From positions 9,288,114-9,352,113 of the forward strand of contig NZ_CP045997.1 in assembly GCF_010233585.1 (NCBI RefSeq): 64,000 nucleotides of DNA. Reading direction: 5' to 3'. Both the position numbers and the translations under genes were made by a program. The notes below the pieces were generated by a model that was not told where the DNA came from, did not search any database, and saw only the letters and a list, made by a program, of their open reading frames with translations. Position 1 is the first letter of the stretch; each line of letters opens with the position of its first letter. This DNA is from Spirosoma endbachense (GTDB lineage: Bacteria > Bacteroidota > Bacteroidia > Cytophagales > Spirosomataceae). This document shows positions 16,501 through 24,207 of this stretch, in pieces.

Positions 16501-17400
16501 TTGAGTCAGGCAATAGGCATTGATCTGGGGGGAACGCGCATTAAAGGCGTATTGATCGACTCTGCGACCGGAGTAATTCTTCATCAGTTAATTTCGCCTA
16601 CCGGCGACGGTCCAACCGGCGATAGCGAAAGTAGCAACTGGAAACAAGCCATAGCCGATACGGCTCTGTCGCTTAACCAGCAGACAAACGAATCAATTCG
16701 GGGCATTGGTTTATCGGCTCCGGGTTTGCCAACCCCCGATAATACAGCTATTGCCTGCATGCCCGGTCGGTTGAAAGGTCTGGAAGGATTCGACTGGTCG
16801 GCCTATCTGGGTAAACCGGTTCGAGTACTGAATGATGCTCATGCAGCCCTGATGGCCGAAGCCCGGTTTGGTGCCCTGAAAAATGTGCAGCACGGTCTGA
16901 TGCTTACCCTGGGTACGGGAGTAGGTGGCGGCTTATTGCTCAATGGGCATCTATACCAGGGATTTTTTCAGATGGCGGGGCACCTCGGACACATCACCGT
17001 GAATGCTGATAGCGTCCATCCCGATATTACCAATATACCCGGTAGTCTGGAAGATGCCATCGGGAACGTAACGGTGGGCCGGCGGTCGTTTGGGCGTTAC
17101 AAAACCACGCACGAACTGGTCGATGGGTACCGACAGGGTGAACCACTGGCCACCCAGGTATGGCTAACCTCGATCCGGCAACTGGCCGTATCACTGGCTT
17201 CGCTAGCCAATGCATTTTCGCCGGAAATCATCGTACTGGGTGGTGGCATCATGCAGGCTGACCGGGCGTTGCTGGACCCGCTTCGAACTTTTTTTGATCT
17301 GTTTGAGTGGCGTCCGGCGGACAAAAAGACCACCCTACGTAAGGCTTATTATGAAGACTGGGCTGGCGCTATCGGCGCTGCGGCCTTCCTGAACGACTAA
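16501..17400 (+). CDS. ROK-family kinase/sugar-binding protein without the zinc motif
   Basis: A 299-residue ROK protein starting at TTG. No other start is possible close by, because an in-frame TAA lies at 16486-16488 and the ATP motif GIDLGGTRIKGVLID begins five codons in. It has VLNDAHAALMAEARFG and GTGVGGGLLLNGHLYQG, then MAGHLGHITV and the C-terminal GGGIMQADRALL. The usual CxCGxxGCxE zinc motif is missing; the matching stretch is NIPGSLEDAIGNVTVG. It is therefore a divergent ROK kinase, or possibly a non-catalytic sugar sensor. The gap to the SIS gene is only 15 bp, so the two products likely act in sequence: phosphorylation, then isomerisation or etherase-type cleavage. Confidence 0.9.
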   Translation: MSQAIGIDLGGTRIKGVLIDSATGVILHQLISPTGDGPTGDSESSNWKQAIADTALSLNQQTNESIRGIGLSAPGLPTPDNTAIACMPGRLKGLEGFDWSAYLGKPVRVLNDAHAALMAEARFGALKNVQHGLMLTLGTGVGGGLLLNGHLYQGFFQMAGHLGHITVNADSVHPDITNIPGSLEDAIGNVTVGRRSFGRYKTTHELVDGYRQGEPLATQVWLTSIRQLAVSLASLANAFSPEIIVLGGGIMQADRALLDPLRTFFDLFEWRPADKKTTLRKAYYEDWAGAIGAAAFLND

Positions 17401-17415
17401 TCGAACTAAAACGAT

Positions 17416-18243
17416 ATGAATTTAACAGCACAGTATATTCAGAAGAGCCGGGCGTTACTGGATACTATCGAAGCGCAGACGGAAACTATTCAGCAAGCGG
17501 CTACCTGGTTTAGCCGAACTATTCTGGCCGGGCGCATGGTGCATCTGTTTGGCAGTGGACACAGCCGGATTATGGTCGAGGAGATGTGGCCGCGTTATGG
17601 TTCGTTTGCGGGTTTCAATCCTATTGTCGAGCTCTCGCTTTCGTTTCATAACCTCGTGGTTGGGGCCAATGGCCAGCGCCAGGCCATGTTTCTGGAAAAT
17701 GTACCGGGGCTGGCCCCGCGAATTCTACGCAACTACGACCTCTCTAATCTGGATTCTGCCCTGATCATTTCGTCTAGCGGCTGTAACGTAGTACCCATCG
17801 AAATGGCTGAATTGTTTCAGCAACAGGGTGTAAAAGTCGTCGCATTAATTTCTAAACAACATGCCGATAAAAGCACTAGTAAGCGGCCCGACGGCAAAAA
17901 GTTAAGCGATTTTGCCGACCTGGTGATGGACACAGGTGCTCCCGTTGGCGATGCGATGATCACGGTTCCGGGCCTGGATACACCGGTAGCACCGGGCTCG
18001 ACTGTGGGTGGAGCTGTGGTTGTAAACTGCATTAAAGCCGAACTGGCCCGACTTCTTACTGAGGCCGGACAGCCACCAAACGTGTTGTCGGCAGCCAACG
18101 TAGTTGGTTCCGAAAGAGCCGTTACGTTATTTGAAAGTGCTTACGACGAGCATGCCCACAGGCTGGCCAAACTGTACCAAAATGTCGGTATACCGTCCTA
18201 CGTTAGTGAACAGGCAGATACCCTAATTCCACAACGGCTATAA
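17416..18243 (+). CDS. SIS-domain sugar isomerase (UPF0309-like)
   Basis: A 275-residue cytosolic single SIS-domain protein of the UPF0309/sugar-isomerase-domain type. An N-terminal helical region is followed by the phosphosugar loop HLFGSGHSRIMVEEMWPRYG. The second loop is LIISSSGCNVVPIEMAELF, and the C-terminal part is GSTVGGAVVVNCIKAELA. By family, it isomerises or processes a phosphorylated sugar, possibly an amino sugar. Its stop overlaps the next start by one base (TAATG), a sign of translational coupling. MurQ-like etherase is a weaker alternative, since MurQ has a longer C-terminal part and other motifs. Confidence 0.88.
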   Translation: MNLTAQYIQKSRALLDTIEAQTETIQQAATWFSRTILAGRMVHLFGSGHSRIMVEEMWPRYGSFAGFNPIVELSLSFHNLVVGANGQRQAMFLENVPGLAPRILRNYDLSNLDSALIISSSGCNVVPIEMAELFQQQGVKVVALISKQHADKSTSKRPDGKKLSDFADLVMDTGAPVGDAMITVPGLDTPVAPGSTVGGAVVVNCIKAELARLLTEAGQPPNVLSAANVVGSERAVTLFESAYDEHAHRLAKLYQNVGIPSYVSEQADTLIPQRL

Positions 18244-19121
18244 TGAACCGTCGTGCATTCTTAGGAACGGCGATGGGCTCGGTTGCCGTAGTACAGGGCT
18301 GGCCAATAGCTGTCCCTAAGCCTACGTTGGGTACCCACGTTTGGGTATTTTCGTCAGACCAGCCAAACTACGATTGCTTTCCCATTCTCGATCAGGTCTT
18401 TTCCGACGTCAACTACGCTGGTTTTGATGCAATCGAACTGATGGATATCAATTTGCGGCATGACGATGCGGTTGCGAAAATTGGCGATCTAATTCAAAAA
18501 ACGGGAGTTTCCGTGATCGGGGCTTCCTATAGTGGAGCTATGTGGAACAGAGAGAAACAAGCCGAAATAATTGATGATGCCGGTAAAGTCATCGAGCGAC
18601 TCTCGAAACTGAAAGGTCGGGTATTGGGCCTTTCGGTTGGTGATGCCAAACGCAAAAAGACCCCTGAGGAGTTTGACGTGCAGGCAGACACGCTGAAAAA
18701 GATTCAGGCCATCAGTAAGCAATACAAAGTAGTTCCGAACCTGCATAATCATACGTATGAGGTCACCGATGGACTTTATGACCTGACCAATACGCTGCAA
18801 GGAGTACCCGATCATAAGCTCGGCCCTGACCTCGACTGGCTGTTTCAGGCAAAGGTGGATGTGCCCACCTTTCTGAAAACCTATGCCGATAAAATCGTCT
18901 ACATGCACCTGCGCGACCACCTCTGGACGGGCGTCTGGTCAGAAGCACTAGGAGAAGGCATCATGGATTTTGGGGCGATTGCCCGCCAGTTGAAAAAAAG
19001 CAACTTTTCGGGCGACATCACCGTCGAACCCGCCTTCCCTTACGGCTTCAAGCCAACTCGTCCCATTCGCGACAGTTTAAAGATGAGTCGTCAGGTTGTG
19101 AAAAAACAGTTCGGCATATAA
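18243..19121 (+). CDS. Tat-exported sugar phosphate isomerase/epimerase-like TIM-barrel protein
   Basis: A 292-residue xylose-isomerase-like TIM barrel. The N-terminus NRRAFLGTAMGSVAVVQG is a Tat-type signal with two arginines. Barrel strands carry the usual metal-site signatures: NYAGFDAIELMD, VVPNLHNHTYEV, GPDLDWLFQ, IVYMHLRDH and GDITVEPAFP. Members isomerise or epimerise sugars with a divalent metal. Export makes it a periplasmic enzyme acting on a non-phosphorylated sugar, despite the family name. It overlaps the SIS gene by one base and precedes the FAD oxidoreductase by two, so all are co-transcribed. Similar proteins occur in pathways that pass through 3-keto sugars in Bacteroidota. 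Confidence 0.88.
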   Translation: MNRRAFLGTAMGSVAVVQGWPIAVPKPTLGTHVWVFSSDQPNYDCFPILDQVFSDVNYAGFDAIELMDINLRHDDAVAKIGDLIQKTGVSVIGASYSGAMWNREKQAEIIDDAGKVIERLSKLKGRVLGLSVGDAKRKKTPEEFDVQADTLKKIQAISKQYKVVPNLHNHTYEVTDGLYDLTNTLQGVPDHKLGPDLDWLFQAKVDVPTFLKTYADKIVYMHLRDHLWTGVWSEALGEGIMDFGAIARQLKKSNFSGDITVEPAFPYGFKPTRPIRDSLKMSRQVVKKQFGI

Positions 19122-19123
19122 AA

Positions 19124-20542
19124 ATGACTACCATTTTCAATCATCTTCCTATTCCGTTACTGGCCGAAACCGATATATTGGTTATCGGTGCTGGTTCGGC
19201 GGGTTGCGTGGCGGCCCTGTCTGCTGCTACCCATGATCATTGCCTTTCGGTAATGCTAGTCGAGCGCTATGGGTTTCCGGGTGGTACGTCTACCCAGATG
19301 CTCGATACGTTCTATGGCTTTTTTACCCCCGGCGCTACATCGCGCAAAATCGTTGGCGGCTGGCCCGACCGTATTGTCAACGAACTTGATAAAGTTGGTG
19401 CGGTATTTCTTCGGCCTAATACGTATGGAGCTGGAACAGGTGTAAACTACAATCCCGAACGCCTGAAACTCGTCTGGGATCAAATGATTCAGCAACACAG
19501 TATCCGGTATCTGCTGCACACAACGCTGATCGATATAGCTACGGAAGGAGAACGGTATGTCTGTATTTTCTGGAATAAAGGCGGCTTTCAAAAAGTGATT
19601 GCCCGCCGGGTGATCGACGCATCAGGTGATGCTGATTTCTGCCATCTGGCGGGATTTGCCTATGAAATTGCTGGAGAGAACGAACTTGCACAAAGCCTGA
19701 CGACTACGTTCCGGATGAGCAACGTCGAACTGGACGAGTACGAGCGGGCGGGCGGCAAAAAGATGCTGGCTCTGAAAATGCAGGAGGCTGTTGCCAGCGG
19801 GCGGCATCCACTACCCCGCAAAGAAGGCTCAGCCCACGAAATGAATGCCCCAAAATGTATCTCGACCGTTGCCGTGAAAGTAGCCGGACTATCGGCGCTG
19901 CATGCCGATGAACTAACAAAAGCGGAGATCGAAGGACGAAGGCAGGCCTTTGTCTATGAAGACTTTTTCCGGGATGATGTTCCTGGTTATCAAAACGCCA
20001 ATATCATTGGTTTGTCGCATCAGATTGGCGTTCGGGAAACCCGGCGCGTCTACGGTGAACATCGACTAACGAAAGAAGAATGTCTGTCCGGACTGTTACC
20101 AGACAACCGTATTTTTCTCTGCGGAGCACCCATCGAAGACCACCGACACGATGCCAGCGGAGCCGATGAAACGTATTGGGAATATATTCCCGGTTCGGGC
20201 GTGTATGGGGTTCCCTACGGCACGATCGTTCCGAAAGGAAGCCAGTCGGTTTGGGTCGTAGGCCGGTGTTTTTCGGCCACGCATGATGCCCATGCGTCGT
20301 GCCGGTCGATGGCGCAAACCATGTCGATGGGGCAGGCAGCCGGACTAGCGGCTGTGCAATCGTTACGTAGTGACGAAGCAGCCAATAGTCTGACAGTTAA
20401 GCAATTGCAACAGGATATGTACGAGCTGGGTGCCATTCTGGACGTTCCCGATACCCTAGCCGATACGTCAAGATATGGCTGGAAGGCCAATTTCCCATCC
20501 TCTGCCGAACAGATTACGCACCGAAACTCAGCCTTAACCTGA
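19124..20542 (+). CDS. FAD-dependent oxidoreductase (FAD_oxidored family)
   Basis: A 472-residue flavoprotein. The Rossmann FAD motif DILVIGAGSAGCVAALSAA is at residues 18-36, followed by the acidic end VERYGFPGG. RRVIDASGDADFCHLAG is the second FAD contact typical of the family (PF12831), and the C-terminal VVGRCFSATHDAHASCRSMA with MGQAAGLAA closes the site. No signal peptide is visible, so it is cytosolic. Many relatives sit in polysaccharide or sugar-acid loci of Bacteroidota and Planctomycetes with unknown substrates. It lies between the TIM-barrel isomerase (2-bp gap) and the phosphotriesterase-like gene (7 bp). Confidence 0.9.
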   Translation: MTTIFNHLPIPLLAETDILVIGAGSAGCVAALSAATHDHCLSVMLVERYGFPGGTSTQMLDTFYGFFTPGATSRKIVGGWPDRIVNELDKVGAVFLRPNTYGAGTGVNYNPERLKLVWDQMIQQHSIRYLLHTTLIDIATEGERYVCIFWNKGGFQKVIARRVIDASGDADFCHLAGFAYEIAGENELAQSLTTTFRMSNVELDEYERAGGKKMLALKMQEAVASGRHPLPRKEGSAHEMNAPKCISTVAVKVAGLSALHADELTKAEIEGRRQAFVYEDFFRDDVPGYQNANIIGLSHQIGVRETRRVYGEHRLTKEECLSGLLPDNRIFLCGAPIEDHRHDASGADETYWEYIPGSGVYGVPYGTIVPKGSQSVWVVGRCFSATHDAHASCRSMAQTMSMGQAAGLAAVQSLRSDEAANSLTVKQLQQDMYELGAILDVPDTLADTSRYGWKANFPSSAEQITHRNSALT

Positions 20543-20549
20543 TTCATCC

Positions 20550-21506
20550 ATGTCATTTATTCGAACCGTTTTGGGTGACATTTCGCCTGCTCAGGCTGGC
20601 ACTACGTATGCACACGAACATCTCATTATCGAGGAAAGCTTTCCGACACAGGCGAATCCGGATTTCCTGCTGAACGATATCGATAAGGTATCGGCAGAGT
20701 TGGCTCAGGTATACGCAGCTGGCGGGCGGACAATGGTCGATACGATGCCCGCCAACTGCGGTCGGAACGTAGTGAAACTGGCCGAAGTATCGCGTCGGAC
20801 AGGGATTCAAATCGTCGTGCCAACGGGTATTCATCTGGAAATGTATTATCCTCGAACCCACTGGCGGTATCAGTATTCAGAAGATCAGTTAACGCGGCTG
20901 TTCATCGCCGATGTTGAGGAGGGCATTGATCGCTATGATTACAACGGTCCGGTGGTAGAGCGAACTCCGCACAAAGCCGGAATGATAAAGCTGGCAACCG
21001 GCGACGACCCGGTAAGTGCGCACCAGGAGCTAATTTTCAGGTCCGTTGTCAATACCCACCGCGAAACGGGGGTGCCAATTCTGACCCATACCAATGCTGG
21101 TCGTCACGGATTGGCTCAGGCCGATCTGTTCGCCAAACTTGGGGCTGATCTGAGCCACGTTGTCCTCTCACATATGGATCGCTGTCAGGACCTAACGTAT
21201 CATCGGGAGCTGTTAAAAACGGGCGTCCGGGTTGAATTTGACAGTGCTTTCCGGTGGAAAAAAGGAGAAGAAAACCGGACTTACCAACTGTTAGAAGCTC
21301 TGCTCCCCGATTTTCCGGAGCAGATTACGGCCGGGATGGATGCCGCCCGACATACGTACTGGCAATCATACGGTGGCTCGCCAGGCTTAACATATCTGCT
21401 AACGACCTTCCGTGACGAACTGGCCCAACGCGGCCTCGGCGATTACTGGAACCGGTTGATGATCGACAACCCGGCCGCGCTTTACAGTTTTAGGCAACCG
21501 CAGTAA
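20550..21506 (+). CDS. Phosphotriesterase-family metal hydrolase (lactonase-like)
   Basis: A 318-residue amidohydrolase-superfamily TIM barrel with a complete binuclear metal set. These are H22 and H24 (AHEHL), the bridging lysine K147 (MIKLATG), H180 (LTHTNAG), H208 (LSHMDR) and D264 (AGMDAARH). Relatives include phosphotriesterase, Php and the PTE-like lactonases; several act on sugar lactones or their phosphates. In this operon, where dehydrogenases could oxidise a sugar at C1, hydrolysis of the resulting lactone is a reasonable role, but this is inference. It is cytosolic (no signal) and the next gene follows after 25 bp. Confidence 0.92.
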   Translation: MSFIRTVLGDISPAQAGTTYAHEHLIIEESFPTQANPDFLLNDIDKVSAELAQVYAAGGRTMVDTMPANCGRNVVKLAEVSRRTGIQIVVPTGIHLEMYYPRTHWRYQYSEDQLTRLFIADVEEGIDRYDYNGPVVERTPHKAGMIKLATGDDPVSAHQELIFRSVVNTHRETGVPILTHTNAGRHGLAQADLFAKLGADLSHVVLSHMDRCQDLTYHRELLKTGVRVEFDSAFRWKKGEENRTYQLLEALLPDFPEQITAGMDAARHTYWQSYGGSPGLTYLLTTFRDELAQRGLGDYWNRLMIDNPAALYSFRQPQ

Positions 21507-21531
21507 TCAACTAATCCTAACTCCTTTTACT

Positions 21532-22950
21532 ATGAATTCAAGACGAAGATTCCTCCGCCAGTTGAGCGGCACCACCGCACTGTTGGCAGGCAGTGAAACA
21601 CTGGTGAACGCTGGGAAATTAAGTAGGCATTCCGGTTCCGCTCATTTGATTACCCCATTAAAACCCCGCTCAGCAGCCGATACGATTAACATTGGCCTCA
21701 TTGGCGCGGGTATCATCGGCCATTACGACCTCAACTGTGCGCTAAAAGTGCCCGGCACGAAGGTCGTTGCAGTGGCTGATCTTTACGATCCGAGACTGGT
21801 TCGGGCGAAAGAGGTTTGGGGGAACGACATCATAACCACCCGCGACTATCGGGAAGTGCTGACCAGAAAAGACGTAGACGCCGTTCTGATTTGCGTGCCC
21901 GATCACTGGCATGACCGTATCTCGATTGAGGCACTCAGGGCGGGCAAGCATGTTTACTGCGAAAAGCCTATGATCCATCACATCGACGAAGGGAAAGCGG
22001 TGATCGATGCGCACAAAAAATCAGGAAAAGTCTTTCAGGTTGGCAGCCAGCGGGCAAGTAGCGCGGCTGTGCTGGAAGCGAAGAAACGATACGAAGCGGG
22101 TGATATTGGTGAACTGACATCCGTAGAAACATTTCTGGATCGGACGGATGCGTTAGGAGCCTGGCAATATACGATGCCGCCAAGCATCGACCAGAAGGAG
22201 TTGGATTGGGATCGGTTTCTTGGCGATGCCCCCAAACGCCCGTTCCAGGCCGAACGTTTTTTCCGTTGGCGAAACTACAAAGACTATGGAACAGGGGTTG
22301 CCGGTGATTTGTTTGTCCACCTCATTACCGGTCTGCACACCATTACGGGATCGCAGGGGCCGACCCGGATTTTTGCGCTTGGCGACCTGAATTACTGGAA
22401 AGATGGCCGGGATGCTTACGATCTGGTTACGGCCATTATGGACTATCCGAAAACCGACAAAAATCCGTCATTCCAGTTTACGACCCGCGTCAATCTGGCT
22501 ACGGGTGCGGGTGGTAACATTCATACACGGTTGGTCGGGACAGAGGGCGTGATCGATATTGGCTGGAATTCGTTTGTGTTGAACCAGCTCAAACGCCCTA
22601 CGGCTCCCATGTACAGTAAAGGGTATGATGCCCTGTTTACCTATCCGCAGGCCATGCAGGAGGAGTTTATTCGACAGTACGATCAGAAATATCCGGCTGG
22701 TCAGTTTACCCGCGAAATCAAAAACGAACCTGCCATTACGTTCAATACGCCCGATGGTTACGACGACCGACTCGATCACATGATCGTTTTCTTCAAGGCC
22801 ATTCGGGAAAACAACCCATCCCTGGTAAAAGAAGACGCTGAATTTGGCTTGCGGGCGGCTGCTCCGTCGCTGGCTGCAAACTTAAGCGCCGATCAACGGA
22901 AGGTGATCAACTGGGACCCAGTGGGCATGAACCTGATTAAAACCACGTAA
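21532..22950 (+). CDS. Tat-exported Gfo/Idh/MocA-family oxidoreductase
   Basis: A 472-residue periplasmic dehydrogenase. It has a twin-arginine signal (SRRRFLRQLSGTTALLAGSE) and about 40 residues before the NAD(P) Rossmann motif INIGLIGAGIIGHYDLN. The catalytic EKP lysine lies in HVYCEKPMIHH, and VPDHWHDRISIEALRAGK precedes it. The C-terminal alpha/beta domain contains RFFRWRNYKDYGTGVAGDLF, a histidine-bearing substrate loop. Tat export allows the protein to leave the cytosol with bound cofactor, as in glucose-fructose oxidoreductase, where NADP stays tightly bound. The next Gfo/Idh gene starts two bases after its stop. A redox change at a sugar hydroxyl (for example C3) in the periplasm is the likely job. 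Confidence 0.92.
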   Translation: MNSRRRFLRQLSGTTALLAGSETLVNAGKLSRHSGSAHLITPLKPRSAADTINIGLIGAGIIGHYDLNCALKVPGTKVVAVADLYDPRLVRAKEVWGNDIITTRDYREVLTRKDVDAVLICVPDHWHDRISIEALRAGKHVYCEKPMIHHIDEGKAVIDAHKKSGKVFQVGSQRASSAAVLEAKKRYEAGDIGELTSVETFLDRTDALGAWQYTMPPSIDQKELDWDRFLGDAPKRPFQAERFFRWRNYKDYGTGVAGDLFVHLITGLHTITGSQGPTRIFALGDLNYWKDGRDAYDLVTAIMDYPKTDKNPSFQFTTRVNLATGAGGNIHTRLVGTEGVIDIGWNSFVLNQLKRPTAPMYSKGYDALFTYPQAMQEEFIRQYDQKYPAGQFTREIKNEPAITFNTPDGYDDRLDHMIVFFKAIRENNPSLVKEDAEFGLRAAAPSLAANLSADQRKVINWDPVGMNLIKTT

Positions 22951-22952
22951 AT

Positions 22953-24155
22953 ATGCAACGAATTGCCATGCTTGGGGGCGGCTTCATTGGCCGCTTCTAT
23001 GCCGAATCACTCCACGGGCAACGGAGCCGCGATCGGGTCATTGCTATCTATGCCCGTCGGGAAGAAACCGCCCGAAAGTTTGCCACCGACTACAGTTGCG
23101 CCATCTGGTCGACGGAGATGGAAGAAGTCATCGCCCACCCCGACGTAACGATGGTCTGTATTGCCCTGCCCAACAATCTCCATCATCAGGCTGTATTGCT
23201 TTGCGCGAAGTACAAAAAGAACGTAGTCTGCACCAAGCCCCTGGGGCGTAATGCCGATGAAGCGCTACAGATGATGCAGGCCGTTGAAGATGCCGGTATT
23301 TTCGGGGGTTATCTCGAAGACCTGTGTTACTCACCCAAGTTCCTGAAAGCACTGGAAAGCGTTAAAAGTGGGGCATTGGGGCGAATCCTGTGGGCGAAAT
23401 CCCGCGAAGCACACCCTGGTCCGCACTCGAACTGGTTCTGGGACAAAGAGCAGGCCGGGGGCGGTTGCATGCTCGATCTGGGTTGCCACTGTGTCGAAAT
23501 CGCCCGGAGTTTTATCGGGAAAGATGTTCGGCCGGTCGAGGTGATGTGCTGGGCAGCCACACAGGTGAAGCCCATCGACGCCGAAGACCACGCCATTGCG
23601 CTGGTGAAGTACGAAAACGGAGCCATCGGACAGTTCGAGGTCAGTTGGGTATTCCGGGGTGGTATGGACCTGCGCGATGAGGTCATGGGCACTGAAGGGA
23701 CGATCTGGATCAACAACTTTCTTCGTACTGGTTTCGAGATGTATAGTTCAGGAAAAGGTGCTGATTACGTAGCAGAAAAGGCCGAATCCAACTCGGGTTG
23801 GCTCTTTCCAGTTGGCGATGAGGTCAATGATCTGGGCTACAATCACATGTTTACGGATATGTTCAAATCGTGTGAAGAAGGGCGGCAACCCGCCGAAACC
23901 TTCTACGATGGCTATATTGTAAATGCCGTGCTGGACGCGGCTTATCGCTCGGCGGAGTCGAAGCAGTGGGAATCAGTAAAGCTCCCCATCTGGCGCGGGC
24001 AGGAGGGGTTGTCGCCGGAAAAAACGCTGACGGACTTCGACGCTGATTTTTACCTGATCAAGGAAGAGATCACCCACGACGGACGCCATAAAGTGATTCT
24101 GAAAAATAAAGTGAGCGGAAAAATCGTGGAGAAAGACCTGCATACCGTGAACTGA
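22953..24155 (+). CDS. Cytosolic Gfo/Idh/MocA-family oxidoreductase
   Basis: A 400-residue NAD(P)-dependent dehydrogenase with no signal peptide. The Rossmann motif IAMLGGGFIGRFYAESLHG is at the very N-terminus. The catalytic lysine motif is VVCTKPLGRN, with T in place of the usual E. The C-terminal domain includes GGGCMLDLGCHCVEIARSF, the metal/substrate histidine region, and FEVSWVFRGGMD. It starts two bases after the exported Gfo/Idh gene, so the two are surely co-translated. One exported and one cytosolic dehydrogenase suggest oxidation and re-reduction of a keto intermediate on each side of the membrane; this is inference. Confidence 0.92.
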   Translation: MQRIAMLGGGFIGRFYAESLHGQRSRDRVIAIYARREETARKFATDYSCAIWSTEMEEVIAHPDVTMVCIALPNNLHHQAVLLCAKYKKNVVCTKPLGRNADEALQMMQAVEDAGIFGGYLEDLCYSPKFLKALESVKSGALGRILWAKSREAHPGPHSNWFWDKEQAGGGCMLDLGCHCVEIARSFIGKDVRPVEVMCWAATQVKPIDAEDHAIALVKYENGAIGQFEVSWVFRGGMDLRDEVMGTEGTIWINNFLRTGFEMYSSGKGADYVAEKAESNSGWLFPVGDEVNDLGYNHMFTDMFKSCEEGRQPAETFYDGYIVNAVLDAAYRSAESKQWESVKLPIWRGQEGLSPEKTLTDFDADFYLIKEEITHDGRHKVILKNKVSGKIVEKDLHTVN

Positions 24156-24207
24156 TTTGTAGCCCATCCATTCTGTCAGAAAGAAACTTGTCTTAAACCC
24201 GAATCAC

